Assembly (NCBI RefSeq): GCF_003050835.1
Contig: NZ_QAOJ01000007.1
Coordinates: forward strand, 248,001-312,000
From: Pseudomonas sp. GV071
GTDB taxonomy: Bacteria; Pseudomonadota; Gammaproteobacteria; Pseudomonadales; Pseudomonadaceae
Direction: 5' to 3'
DNA length: 64,000 bases
Of this stretch, positions 51,785 through 60,446 are shown piece by piece. Numbering within the stretch: the first letter of the stretch is position 1; each line of letters begins with the position of its first letter. Below the pieces are notes generated by a model. That model saw only the letters and a program-made list of their open reading frames with translations. It had not been told where the DNA came from and did no database searches. A program made the position numbers and the translations under genes.

Positions 51785-52233
51785 GTCGAGTGCAAAGGTG
51801 CCGCTGGTTTATCGGCGGCGCGCTGCTGGTGGTGGGCGCTTTGCTCGGCTTGCTACTGGTGTGCGTGAACTTCAAGTCCAGCAATGAATTTAATGGTCGC
51901 TACAGCTCCAGCGGTGCGGTGATTCTGCGCGATGGCCACAGCATCGAAGTCAGCCACACCCTGCTGGTCAAGGACGGTCGTTTCTACGCCATGACCCGCC
52001 AGGGCCAGAGCATCATGGAGACGTCCGGCATCGTCGAATCAGCCTTTCTCAACCGCATGCGCTTGCGGGTGGAGAAAGGCAAAGCCACCGACCTGGATGC
52101 CTCCAGCAACATCGATAACGACCTGCTGTTCAACCTGATGTATGGCGGTGAAGTGGATTCGGTGATTAATTTGCGGCCGATCGGCAAATGCTATTTCGCG
52201 GTGGAGACGCGCCAGCTGTATTGCGCGGATTAG
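51781..52233 (+). CDS. ToxS-like membrane-anchored periplasmic protein
   Basis: 150 residues: a single N-terminal helix (about 10-30) and a periplasmic beta-rich domain (FNGRYSSSGAVILRDGHSIEVSHTLLVKDGRFYAMTRQGQS). The plan is that of ToxS, which stabilises ToxR. It contains a C-terminal cysteine pair (137 and 148). Its start overlaps the stop of the ToxR-like gene by four bases (ATGA), as toxS follows toxR in Vibrio. Sequence similarity to ToxS is not certain; the assignment rests on size, layout and position. No other function is suggested by its sequence. Confidence 0.6.
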   Translation: MSRVQRCRWFIGGALLVVGALLGLLLVCVNFKSSNEFNGRYSSSGAVILRDGHSIEVSHTLLVKDGRFYAMTRQGQSIMETSGIVESAFLNRMRLRVEKGKATDLDASSNIDNDLLFNLMYGGEVDSVINLRPIGKCYFAVETRQLYCAD

Positions 52234-52241
52234 ATCAGGAA

Positions 52242-52318
52242 CATCGCGGCTGAAGCCGCTCCTACAAGGACGCACAATCCGTAGGAGCGGCCGGTCCGGC
52301 GCTCCGGTCAGCCGCGAA
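52242..52318. repeat. REP pair, partly rearranged
   Basis: ATCGCGGCTGAAGCCGCTCC followed by GTAGGAGCGGCCGGTCCGGC and an altered second arm GCTCCGGTCAGCCGCG; between the ToxS-like gene and motB. Confidence 0.85.
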
Positions 52319-52334
52319 CCCTGCAAACCGCGAC

Positions 52335-53288
52335 CTACAACTTCTCCACCGGCTGCCCACCTTCAAACTCGGCGCCCTGCTGGGAAAACTTCACCCGCGC
52401 ATAACTCTCGCCGAACAACTGCCGATACAGACTCTCCGCGCTGTCGGTGAGCAACAGCACTTCAATGCGCCGATTGGCGCCATCCTTCGGGTCGTCCGCG
52501 CGCAGCGGCATCACATCCGCCTGCGCTGCCACCTGCAGCACATTGGCGGCCGGCATGCCCGCTTCCACCAGCACATTGCGTGCACGCAGGGCGCGGTCGC
52601 CGGAGAGGTTCCAGTTGTCGTAGCCCTGGCGCTGGCGGTACTGCACGGCGTCGGTGTGACCGCTGAGAATCAGCTTGTTGTCGACCTTGGCCAAGACCCC
52701 GGAAAGTGCAACCAACAGCCCTTTGAAATGCGGGTTGAGGGTGGCGCTGCCACGCTCGAACATAAAGCGGTTCTGGTCGTCCTTGATCAGAATGCGCAGG
52801 CCCTGGGGCACCACGTTGACTTCGATATTCGCCAGCGCGTCGACCTTGCCGGACACCTGGCGAATCAGCGCTGCCAGCTCCTGCAAGTCGGCGGTGGACT
52901 GGTAGTGCTTCGGCGTGTTGCCGTCGGCCTCCCCCTCATGCTGCGCCTCAGTCTTGCTGCCGCTGGCCTGACCGCTGCCCTGCGCCAACACTTCCGGCTT
53001 GGCCGGCATCGGCATGCCGTCCAGCTCGATCGGGGTTTTGCTGGTGCCGTCGAACACCCCGGCGCCGCCATCCACCAGCGGGTTGGCCGCCAGGTCACCG
53101 GCGGCCGGGTTCTCCAGATGGCTCTGCGGCTGGACGATCCACAGCACCATAAACAGCGCCATCATGGCCATGGTGAAGTCGGCAAATGCCACCTTCCATG
53201 CACCGCCATGGGCCTCGTCATGACCTTTGCGGCTGCGCCGCTTGATGATGATTTCGCGGTCTTTGTTACCACCTGCACGCTTGTTCAT
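52335..53288 (-). CDS. lafU: flagellar stator protein MotB (lateral)
   Basis: 317 residues from the ATG at 53288 (earlier frame is shadow). One membrane helix (about 34-52) carries the proton-channel Asp37 in FADFTMAMMALFMVLW, followed by a linker and an OmpA-like peptidoglycan-binding domain (about 185-300; LILSGHTDAVQYRQRQGYDNWNLSGDRALRARNVL). A proton-driven stator is expected. The start overlaps the motA stop by four bases. Last gene of the operon, as lafU is in Vibrio. Confidence 0.93.
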   Translation of the reverse strand: MNKRAGGNKDREIIIKRRSRKGHDEAHGGAWKVAFADFTMAMMALFMVLWIVQPQSHLENPAAGDLAANPLVDGGAGVFDGTSKTPIELDGMPMPAKPEVLAQGSGQASGSKTEAQHEGEADGNTPKHYQSTADLQELAALIRQVSGKVDALANIEVNVVPQGLRILIKDDQNRFMFERGSATLNPHFKGLLVALSGVLAKVDNKLILSGHTDAVQYRQRQGYDNWNLSGDRALRARNVLVEAGMPAANVLQVAAQADVMPLRADDPKDGANRRIEVLLLTDSAESLYRQLFGESYARVKFSQQGAEFEGGQPVEKL

Positions 53289-54157
53289 GCGGCGTCCCTT
53301 TGTTCCTCGTACTGGGTCACCCAGACTTCCAGTTGCTTGAATGCCGGTTTGACGTCCTGCTCGATCAACTTGCGCCCGGCGTCCACGGCCAACAGCGTTG
53401 GCTTGCCGGCGACATGGGCGACCAGGGTGGTACGCACGCATTCCAACGCCGACAGTTCCGTCTTGATTCGCTGGGTCATGGCGCTGGAGAGCGGGTCCAT
53501 CAGGCAGTAGCAGCAGAAGATGCCGAGGAAGGTCCCCACCAGTGCCGCTGCAACGTGGGCGCCGACTTCGGCCACCGAACCACCGATATTGCCCATGGTG
53601 ATGACGATACCCATGATCGCCGCGAGAATGCCGAAGCCCGGCATCGCCTCACCGACCTTGTGCAACGAGCGCGCCGGTTGCAGCAGGGCGTGCTCCATGG
53701 CTTCCAGTTCCTGTTCAAGGAACCCTTCCAGCTCGTGGGCGCTGATCTTGCCCATGGCCATCAGGCGGAAGTTATCGGCGATAAAGGCCATCAGGTTTTT
53801 CTCCTGACGGATCAACGGATACTTGGCAAACAGCTCGCTCTGCTCGGGCTCCTCAATGTGCGCATCGAGCACCTTGAGACCGCCGGCGTCGACCATCTCC
53901 AGCAGCTCGTAAAGCATCATCAGCAGTTGGCGCTGAAACTCTTCACCGCGGCGTTTGTACACGCACACGTCTTTGAGCTGTACGCACATTTCGTGCAGCA
54001 CTTCCTTGGGGTTGGCCACCACCAGGGTGCCGATGCCGGCGCCGAGAATGATCAACATCTCGGCCGGCTGCCAGAGCATCGACAGCACGCCATGGGCCAT
54101 GGTGTAGCCGCCCAGTACGCAGCCGACGATGATCAGTGCTCCGATTAATTTCTGCAT
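53285..54157 (-). CDS. lafT: flagellar stator protein MotA (lateral)
   Basis: 290 residues, four membrane helices (about 2-22, 33-50, 172-192, 203-222). The two prolines that act in E. coli MotA torque generation fall at the same numbers here: Pro173 (AMPGFG) and Pro222 (MDPLSS). The cytoplasmic loop has the usual charged surface (YKRRGEEFQRQLLMMLYELL). With LafU it forms a proton-driven stator unit. It begins 8 bp after the sigma-28 gene. Confidence 0.95.
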   Translation of the reverse strand: MQKLIGALIIVGCVLGGYTMAHGVLSMLWQPAEMLIILGAGIGTLVVANPKEVLHEMCVQLKDVCVYKRRGEEFQRQLLMMLYELLEMVDAGGLKVLDAHIEEPEQSELFAKYPLIRQEKNLMAFIADNFRLMAMGKISAHELEGFLEQELEAMEHALLQPARSLHKVGEAMPGFGILAAIMGIVITMGNIGGSVAEVGAHVAAALVGTFLGIFCCYCLMDPLSSAMTQRIKTELSALECVRTTLVAHVAGKPTLLAVDAGRKLIEQDVKPAFKQLEVWVTQYEEQRDAA

Positions 54158-54165
54158 AACAGCAC

Positions 54166-54885
54166 CTAAGCACCTTGGGGTTTATCGGTTAAAAAACGGC
54201 AGGCCTTGGCCAGTGCCTGTTTGCTCAACTGACACACGCGGGCGTCAGTCAAATCCAGCACCAGCGCAATCTCTTTGAGGCTGAGTTCGTGCTGGTAGTA
54301 GAGGGTCAGAATCAGCCGCTCGCGCTCGTTCAGCGCGCCGAGGGCCTGCTCCAGCAAGCGCTCTTTATGCAGGCGGTCTTCGAAGCCGGCGGTGGCCTGG
54401 TCATGGCCGTTCTGCAGCAATTCGTCGAGGCTTTCGATGGCCTCGCTGGCGTCGGCGCAGAGGTAGTCCTGGTAGGCCTTGGCCGACAGACCGGTATCGG
54501 CCAGCACCTCTTCCTCACTCGGCACCCGGCCCAGGCGCCGGGCCAGGGCACGAATGGCATCGCGCACTTTGTGCACCTGCTGGCGCAGCTGGCGCGGACG
54601 CCAGTCGAGGCGGCGCAGTTCATCGAGAATCGCGCCGCGAATGCGCAGCGCGGCGAAGCGGCCGAACTGCTCGTCGGGTTCGCCGTAGCGGCGCAGGCAT
54701 TCGAGCAGACCCATCAGGCCGATCTGCTCCATGTCTTCGCGGTCCATGGCCTGGCTGGCCTGCAGCGACAGCTGGCTGACGATGCGTTTGACCAGTGGCA
54801 GGTACTGGCGCACCCAGCGCTGTTCGGCACCGGGGGCGAACAGGGCGCGGGGCGTGGGCTGGGCGGCGTAGTCGACGGCATGCAT
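54166..54885 (-). CDS. lafS: flagellar sigma-28 factor (lateral)
   Basis: 239 residues of the FliA/sigma-28 type, with region 2 (QYLPLVKRIVSQLSLQ...DMEQIGLMGLLECLRRYGEPDEQFGRFAALRIRGAILDELRRLDW), region 3 (VRDAIRALARRLGRVPSEEEVLADTGLS) and region 4 (ERERLILTLYYQHELSLKEIALVLDLTDARVCQLSKQAL). It should transcribe lafA and late genes of this system, with FlgM (61920-62204) as its likely anti-sigma partner. Its presence inside the operon before motA matches lafS of Vibrio. Confidence 0.94.
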   Translation of the reverse strand: MHAVDYAAQPTPRALFAPGAEQRWVRQYLPLVKRIVSQLSLQASQAMDREDMEQIGLMGLLECLRRYGEPDEQFGRFAALRIRGAILDELRRLDWRPRQLRQQVHKVRDAIRALARRLGRVPSEEEVLADTGLSAKAYQDYLCADASEAIESLDELLQNGHDQATAGFEDRLHKERLLEQALGALNERERLILTLYYQHELSLKEIALVLDLTDARVCQLSKQALAKACRFLTDKPQGA

Positions 54886-54891
54886 GGCGGC

Positions 54892-55416
54892 TTACTGCAC
54901 GAGCATCTTGCTGACCAGCACATGCTGGAACGGCGCGACGACTTTGCGGCTGGCGAAATCCGCCAACAGCGCGGTTTCCAATTGGCTTTGCAGGGCCGGA
55001 ATGGTCAGGTTGCGCAGCTCCTCGAACTTCATCGCCGACAGGTAGGCCACGGCGGAACTGCGCACCATCGGGTCGGCCTGTTCGAGCTTTTTCGGGTCGG
55101 CGTCGGCTTCAGCCTGCAAGACCAGGTCGAGCACAAAGTAGTGCTCACGCTCGCCGCCACGCAGGCTGACGATGACCTTTTGCACCGGGAAGAAGGTGAA
55201 CTCGCCGGGCTCGCCAGGCGCTTCCTGCTCACCAGCCAACGCCTGCGCGGCCGTCTCTTCACCGGCCGGCGCACCGGGCGCTGCCGGCGCGGTGCTGGCG
55301 ATGGCGCTGCCGCCATGCAACAACGGTTTGAGCAGCAAGTAGTTGGTCACCACGCCGCCGACCACGACGAACATGTTGAGGACCAGCATGATGAGAATGA
55401 CCCGTGGCACTGCCAT
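54892..55416 (-). CDS. lafF: FliL-family basal body protein (lateral)
   Basis: 174 residues from the ATG at 55416: one membrane helix (about 5-27, ILIMLVLNMFVVVGGVV), a low-complexity linker rich in Ala, Pro and Glu, and a periplasmic FliL domain (FTFFPVQKVIVSLRGGEREHYFVLDLVLQA, then VRSSAVAYLSAMKFEELRNL). FliL helps the stators work under load. Six bases before the sigma-28 gene. An earlier start at 55455 is possible but has no better ribosome site. Confidence 0.85.
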   Translation of the reverse strand: MAVPRVILIMLVLNMFVVVGGVVTNYLLLKPLLHGGSAIASTAPAAPGAPAGEETAAQALAGEQEAPGEPGEFTFFPVQKVIVSLRGGEREHYFVLDLVLQAEADADPKKLEQADPMVRSSAVAYLSAMKFEELRNLTIPALQSQLETALLADFASRKVVAPFQHVLVSKMLVQ

Positions 55417-55477
55417 AAAAAGCTCGCTATCCAGATGCTGTGAATAAGGCCCCACGCTTGATGCGCGTGGCCGTCGG

Positions 55478-56578
55478 TTAAACGGTGACCAGAATGTCGT
55501 CGCCGCGTTTGCCCTGCCGTTGCTCCTGCTCGGGCGCCGGCGCGGCGGCGAGAATTTGCTCTTCCACCGGCAAGCGCTGACGGGCCTGTTGCTGGCTCTG
55601 TTGCCCGGAGCTGTCGGACGACACCTGCACGTTCACCTGCAAAAAGTTCTGCCCCACCAGCTCCTGGCGCAGGCGTTCGCTGGTGTTGTTGAGCAAACGC
55701 GCGACGTCGCTGTTGGCCGCCGAGATCTGCACCGTGAGGCGCCCGGATTCGTGACTGAGGAGAATCTCCATGCTGCCCAGCTCTGGCGGGTCGAGGCGGA
55801 TGGTGGCGCTCTGTACTTTCTGCTGCAGTTGCAGCTCGACGTTGTCGCGCAGCGCCACCAGCATCTGTTCGCCCCACTTGGCCTCCGGTGCCTGCAACCG
55901 CAAATGGCGCTCCAGCGGCGCGGCGGCCAGCTCCTGTGGCACCGCAGTGGTTGCTGGCGTCGGGCTGCTGGCGGTCATCGCGCTGATCGCCGGAGCACTG
56001 CTATCTGCCGTGACTGCCGTGCTAGCCGTGGCGGGTTCGGCACCCGCCGCTAAAGTGGCGAGCAAGGCACTGAGGGCATCGCTGTCGCTGTCCTGATTAG
56101 CGGCCGGCAGTGGAGGTGTTGCGTCGCTGCTGACGGTGCTGAGCGCAGCCAGTTTGACGTTCAACGCGGGCAACACCGGTTGAGCCTGAGTGAGCACATC
56201 CTGAGCCATCGCCGCATCGACCTGAGGCTGCTCAGCGCCTTGCGCAGCGTCACCGTCACGCGCCTGCACGGTGGTCATGCGCTGGCCGAGCATGCTCAGC
56301 AGCCACTGCTCGGCGCTCAGCTCCTGCTGTTGCAGGCTCGGGTCCAGCGGCAACTGCGCAAGCCCGTCGAGCAGTTCAGCAGGCTCGGCCGGCGCTGGCG
56401 TGACCTCGGCTGGCAAGGCTTCGCTGCTCGGCACGGCGCTCGCCAACAGCGCTTGGGCGTCGAGCACAAAACCCTCGCCGGTGGCTAGCGGACGATTGCC
56501 GGCCTGGGCTTGTGGCGCGATGGCTTCGTCGCCCGGCAAGGTGCCCTGGGCAGCAGGCGTGTTGATCAGTTGCAGCAC
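55478..56578 (-). CDS. lafE: hook-length control protein FliK (lateral)
   Basis: 366 residues with a long Ala/Pro/Gln/Thr-rich disordered N-terminal part (about 1-225) and the conserved FliK C-terminal domain (about 230-340: LRLQAPEAKWGEQMLVALRDNVELQLQQKVQSATIRLDPPELGSMEILLSHESGRLTVQI in outline). Secreted ruler that switches export from hook to filament proteins. Starts with GTG at 56578, with CGGAG upstream. Confidence 0.9.
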   Translation of the reverse strand: MLQLINTPAAQGTLPGDEAIAPQAQAGNRPLATGEGFVLDAQALLASAVPSSEALPAEVTPAPAEPAELLDGLAQLPLDPSLQQQELSAEQWLLSMLGQRMTTVQARDGDAAQGAEQPQVDAAMAQDVLTQAQPVLPALNVKLAALSTVSSDATPPLPAANQDSDSDALSALLATLAAGAEPATASTAVTADSSAPAISAMTASSPTPATTAVPQELAAAPLERHLRLQAPEAKWGEQMLVALRDNVELQLQQKVQSATIRLDPPELGSMEILLSHESGRLTVQISAANSDVARLLNNTSERLRQELVGQNFLQVNVQVSSDSSGQQSQQQARQRLPVEEQILAAAPAPEQEQRQGKRGDDILVTV

Positions 56579-56581
56579 GTG

Positions 56582-56887
56582 TTAACTCCGGTTTTGCAGC
56601 AGTTCGACGCGCTCGTAAGCCGAGCGCCCTTCGGCGTATTCCAGGTGCGACAGCATCAGCTGGCGCACCCGCTCACATTCGCCGGCGCAGGCTTGATAAG
56701 CCCGGCCATGCAGTTCTTTGAGCTGCTGTTGCAGACGCTGGCGTTCCAGGCTCGGCGGTACGTCGCGCTGCAGCTCTTCACGAATGGCCGCGTCCACCTC
56801 GCCCAATGCCAGCCAGTCACGGGCGGCCAGCACCTGCTGCAAACGCTCGTGCAGCAGGCGCAACCGTTCAACGCGAGGCACTGACAC
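56582..56887 (-). CDS. lafD: FliT-like flagellar chaperone (lateral)
   Basis: 101 residues, almost entirely alpha-helical (ERLRLLHERLQQVLAARDWLALGEVDAAIREELQ, then RQRLQQQLKELHGRAYQACAGECERVRQLMLSH). Size and place after fliS fit LafD/FliT, the cap-protein chaperone, though sequence identity in this family is weak. It starts with GTG near 56887, overlapping the fliS end by about 20 bp. Confidence 0.75.
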   Translation of the reverse strand: MSVPRVERLRLLHERLQQVLAARDWLALGEVDAAIREELQRDVPPSLERQRLQQQLKELHGRAYQACAGECERVRQLMLSHLEYAEGRSAYERVELLQNRS

Positions 56888-57263
56888 CCTCCCAGCCCTC
56901 GCGCAGGGTGCCGAGCAAGCGCACCACTTCGTCGAGGTCGGCGAGCGACAGGCTCACGCTGACGTCAGAGACCTTGTAGATGCAGTAGTCGTACAGCCGC
57001 GCCAGGCCCTGCACCAACTCGCCGCCCTGCTCGTAGTCGAGGGCGCCGTTGAGGCCGTTGAGAATGTTCAGGCACTTCTCCAGCGAGCGACCTTTTTGCT
57101 GGTAGCGCTTGCCTTCGATATGCCCACGGGCCCGGGCCAGCTCGTCGAGCAGGCCGTCGAACAGCATCAGCACCAGCTCATAGGGCGAGGCGGAGGCCGC
57201 TTTGGCCTCCAGGTCTACCGAGCGGTAGCTGTCGTAACCGTCGTTCAGGTTGTAGGTATTCAT
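56868..57263 (-). CDS. lafC: flagellin chaperone FliS (lateral)
   Basis: 131 residues: ASPYELVLMLFDGLLDELARARGHIEGKRYQQKGRSLEKCLNILNGLNGALDYEQGGEL is the FliS signature, with the conserved LMLFDG and the helical bundle. It binds LafA C-terminal ends to stop early polymerisation. The start overlaps the fliD stop by four bases. Confidence 0.93.
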   Translation of the reverse strand: MNTYNLNDGYDSYRSVDLEAKAASASPYELVLMLFDGLLDELARARGHIEGKRYQQKGRSLEKCLNILNGLNGALDYEQGGELVQGLARLYDYCIYKVSDVSVSLSLADLDEVVRLLGTLREGWEGVSASR

Positions 57264-58564
57264 ACGAACAGGCTGCTGGTTTGTTCCATGGAGGTCATGA
57301 CTTGCATGAGGTTGGTGTACTGCTTGAGGTAGCGGCTGTATGAGCTGTCGTAACGCACCTGCAAGGTGTCGTAGTCATCGTTGATCTTGCTCAGCTTTTC
57401 ATTGAGGCTGTCGACCCGCGAGGTCAGCAGGCCGTTGGAGCTGCTGGTGTAGACCTTGAGCGATGAGTCGAGGCTGTCGAGCAGATTGCCCTTGCCGGTG
57501 AACAGGGTTTCAAAGCCATCCGGGTCGGCGGCGATGGCCTTTTCGAAGGCCTTGGCGTCCAGGGTCAACTTGCCGCTGTTATTCGAGCTGACGCCGAAGT
57601 TGATCAGCGAGGTGTCGCCAAAGCTGGTGCGCACCAGGTTGTTGACCACCGACTTGATCGCCAACACGCTGGCGTCGCCGGCCAGCGCGCCACGGGCGCT
57701 GCTGTCGCTGCCGCTGGCAGTGAGCGAGCCGATGCTGGTCATCAGGGTGTTGAAGGCGTCGATAAACTTTTGCAGTTTGTCTTTGGTCGCCGACACGTCC
57801 TGGTCGATGTCCACGGTGAGCAGCTCGTCGTCGGGGCCGGTGACCTTGTTGAAGGTCAGGCTGACGCCGGTGATGGCGGCATCGAAGGTGTTGCTGCTGT
57901 TGGTCAGCTCCACCCCACTCTCGCCACCCAGATAGACGATGGCGTCCTTGGCGGTGGACAGCTGTTTGCGCCCGTCGACGGCGGTCTGCACGGCGGCGTT
58001 GTCGCTGCTCAGGCTGATGGCCTGATCGGCACCGGTCTTCTCGCTGGTGAGCACCAGGTTGACCTGACCATTGCTGCGCACCAGGGTGGCTTTGAGGCCG
58101 GTGTTGTCGCTGGCGTTATTGATTGCAGAAGCCAGGCCGTCGAGCGTGGTGATGCTGCTCATATCGACGGAAAAACTCTCGCTGCCCTGGCCAAAGGTCA
58201 GGCTGCCGCTGCCCAGGTCCGCATCGGTAAGGCCCTGCAGTGCCACCTGGTCTTTGCTAGCCAGCTGCTTGACGAAAAATTCATAACTGCCGCTCACCGC
58301 CGTCGCACCGACGCTGGCGGTGGCCACGCCTTCGCTGCTGAACTTGGCGCTGTTGATCAGCATGCTGTCGGCGCTGCTACTGGTGCTCTTCAGCGCCTTG
58401 GCGGCGGAAGCAAAGGTACTCAGGGCGGTTTTCAGATCGCCAACCGCCTTCAACTCGGCGTTGTATTTGGTCTCGCTGCGTTTGGCCCGCGCCTGCCCGG
58501 CCTGGACGTCGTATTGCGCCAGTTGCGTTGCCATCTGTTGCACGTAGTCGGAATCAATTGCCAT
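57260..58564 (-). CDS. lafB: filament cap protein FliD (lateral)
   Basis: 434 residues from the ATG at 58564 with AGGGG upstream. FliD N-terminal domain (about 1-95) and C-terminal domain ending LKQYTNLMQVMTSMEQTSS. Central D2/D3 region with Ser/Thr-rich repeats. It folds into the pentameric or hexameric cap under which flagellin is added. First gene of the operon; the upstream region has AT-rich boxes (for example TAAAGTCGAGC and CCTATAAA) but not a clean sigma-28 promoter. Confidence 0.93.
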   Translation of the reverse strand: MAIDSDYVQQMATQLAQYDVQAGQARAKRSETKYNAELKAVGDLKTALSTFASAAKALKSTSSSADSMLINSAKFSSEGVATASVGATAVSGSYEFFVKQLASKDQVALQGLTDADLGSGSLTFGQGSESFSVDMSSITTLDGLASAINNASDNTGLKATLVRSNGQVNLVLTSEKTGADQAISLSSDNAAVQTAVDGRKQLSTAKDAIVYLGGESGVELTNSSNTFDAAITGVSLTFNKVTGPDDELLTVDIDQDVSATKDKLQKFIDAFNTLMTSIGSLTASGSDSSARGALAGDASVLAIKSVVNNLVRTSFGDTSLINFGVSSNNSGKLTLDAKAFEKAIAADPDGFETLFTGKGNLLDSLDSSLKVYTSSSNGLLTSRVDSLNEKLSKINDDYDTLQVRYDSSYSRYLKQYTNLMQVMTSMEQTSSLFV

Positions 58565-59022
58565 GGTTATGTACCCCTCTGAATGCCATTGAGCAATATC
58601 GATGCCATACCTATAACTTGTTGATTTATAGGCAATTAGCTCGACTTTATGGAGAAGAAGAACTTCCGCCTGGACGGTGCTGGGCGGCAGGCGGAAACAG
58701 GGTTTCCGCCTGGCTGCGGTGTGCAGGATTACCAGGAGATAGGCGACTGGATGGGGTAGCGAATTAAGGGCGTGGGGCGAATATCGGTGTGCGTGGTTGC
58801 GGGGGCGCCCGGCTTCAAAGCCGTAGCACAAGGTGTGAGGTTGGGCCTTACACGGAGCTGAAACTCAGCGTTTGCCCCAGGCTGCCAAGATGCATTCATC
58901 GACACGTTAGAGGCACTGCACAGCGGCATTTGCGCCGGTGCATCGAGCGTGTGGTCAGTATCGGGCTCATCAACGGTGAGCCGCTTGGTTAGCCCTTAAC
59001 CCAGAAAACCCCGGAGCACATC
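58565..59022. other. gap between fliD and the tail-fibre genes
   Basis: This 458-bp stretch carries the fliD promoter region (left part, AT-rich) and then sequence with no convincing gene. Short open frames in it lack ribosome sites. It may contain the left edge of the inserted phage-derived DNA. Confidence 0.5.
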
Positions 59023-59223
59023 GTGAAGCTACCTGCTGCACCTTCGACGCTGTTCGACTTACCCCAGAACGCCAGCGGAACCGAGGCCTTCGTGGCCGCA
59101 GCCGCCAACCAGGCCCGCGCCGGCGACCCACTCCAGGGAAACAGAAATACCCAACGCGACTACCGGCTCAACCCAATGAAACCGGCTAAATCCAACCTGA
59201 CCCTCGGCTACGGAGGCAACTGA
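59023..59223 (+). CDS. small gene upstream of tail fibre, unknown
   Basis: 66 residues, GTG start with CGGAG ribosome site; MKLPAAPSTLFDLPQNASGTEAF, then a polar stretch and the end SNLTLGYGGN. The stop overlaps the next ATG by one base, so translation is coupled to the tail-fibre gene. No family recognised; by position it may be a short tail-associated protein. Confidence 0.55.
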   Translation: MKLPAAPSTLFDLPQNASGTEAFVAAAANQARAGDPLQGNRNTQRDYRLNPMKPAKSNLTLGYGGN

Positions 59224-60446
59224 TGCAGAAGATCAGCGAGAGCACATCGGCGGCTACGCCAGCCGGTGAATTTACCGAAGGCAACCCGGTCGGCGCCGTC
59301 CCGGCGACCCCCATCAAAGCCGCGTGGCTGAACGCACTACAACGCGAGCTGGTCGCCGTCATTGAAGGCGCGGGCCTGACATTGAACCGTGAGGATGATG
59401 GCCAGCTATTTGTCGCCGTTCAGCGGCTTGTCGCCGACGCCAACACCTGGGCCAGCATCACCGCAAAGCCCAGCACACTGGCGGGTTTTGGCATTAATGA
59501 CGCGTTCAGCAAAACCGAAACCAGCACCACTATTCAGGCCGCGATTGCTGCGCACTTCGCCACGACGGTAACCAATGCGCTGGCGCTCAAAGCCCCGCTG
59601 GCATCGCCAGTGCTGAGCGGCGTGCCTACAGCCCCGACGGCGGCCTTAGGAACAAACACAACTCAGTTGGCCACGACGGCTTACGTTGCCAACTCTATAA
59701 AGCAGATTCAAAGCGTCTCTGCCGCTGTGGCGGCTAACGCACTGACATTTACGCTGGCAGCGACTTCGCTAGATTTTCGCTCAAGCTCGATTAGCACCGG
59801 CACCGTCAATACACGGGCTGTACCTACGTTATCGCTGGTGATCCCCCAAGGGGCTACGCTCGGAACCACCAATGCAACGAGTGCTCGTATCGCGGTACTC
59901 GCCATTGATAGTGGCGGAACTGTTGAGCTCGCCGCCTGCAATCTGGCGGGTGGCTTGAACCTTGATGAAACAACGCTGCTCAGCACTACCGCTATCAGTG
60001 CAACCGCCACAGCGAAGAACATCGTTTATTCCACGACAGCCCGCACAGGAGTGCCATTCCGGGTAGTAGGTTTTGCTGACTTGACCCAGACCACTGCCGG
60101 AACCTGGGCCGCTACGCCCTCGATCGTCCAGGGCGTTGGCGGCCAGGCCTTAACAGCGCTGTCGTCACTCGGATACGGCCAAACCTATATCGATGTCACC
60201 GCTAGCCGCGTCTCCGGCACAACTTACACCAACACAACCGGTCGCCCAATTCTTGTGCAAGTCCAGACCGGTTACGCGATTAACCAGGCACTGACCTTTG
60301 TTGTGGACGGGGTTACCGTATTCACTCAGAGCCTCACGCTGGGCGGGGGCACAACAGCCGTCCTTAACCACGTGGTGCTGGTCAAACCAGGCGCCGAGTA
60401 CACCGTTTCTGCTACCGCAGGTTTTGCTTGGAAGGAGTCCAGATAA
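59223..60446 (+). CDS. phage-type tail fibre protein
   Basis: 407 residues with typical tail-fibre features: an N-terminal GEFTEGNPVGAVPATPIKAAWLNALQRELVAVIEGAG part (as in phage and tailocin fibres), the well-known LSGVPTAPTAALGTNTTQLATTAYV repeat-type motif, long Ala/Thr-rich segments and a beta-rich end (YTNTTGRPILVQVQTGYAI, then VVDGVTVFTQSLTLGG). No capsid, baseplate or lysis gene is nearby. The DNA is less GC-rich than the flagellar genes around it, as expected for foreign origin. It lies opposite to the flagellar operon. Confidence 0.85.
   Translation: MQKISESTSAATPAGEFTEGNPVGAVPATPIKAAWLNALQRELVAVIEGAGLTLNREDDGQLFVAVQRLVADANTWASITAKPSTLAGFGINDAFSKTETSTTIQAAIAAHFATTVTNALALKAPLASPVLSGVPTAPTAALGTNTTQLATTAYVANSIKQIQSVSAAVAANALTFTLAATSLDFRSSSISTGTVNTRAVPTLSLVIPQGATLGTTNATSARIAVLAIDSGGTVELAACNLAGGLNLDETTLLSTTAISATATAKNIVYSTTARTGVPFRVVGFADLTQTTAGTWAATPSIVQGVGGQALTALSSLGYGQTYIDVTASRVSGTTYTNTTGRPILVQVQTGYAINQALTFVVDGVTVFTQSLTLGGGTTAVLNHVVLVKPGAEYTVSATAGFAWKESR

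Noticed and set aside
58565..58700. Sigma-28 promoter for the lafB operon
   Set aside because: TAAAG and CCTATAAA on the minus strand are only about 12 bases apart, too short for the standard spacing.
58729..58992. Overlapping small frames upstream of the tail-fibre genes
   Set aside because: No ribosome site, no family resemblance, and both strands are equally open.
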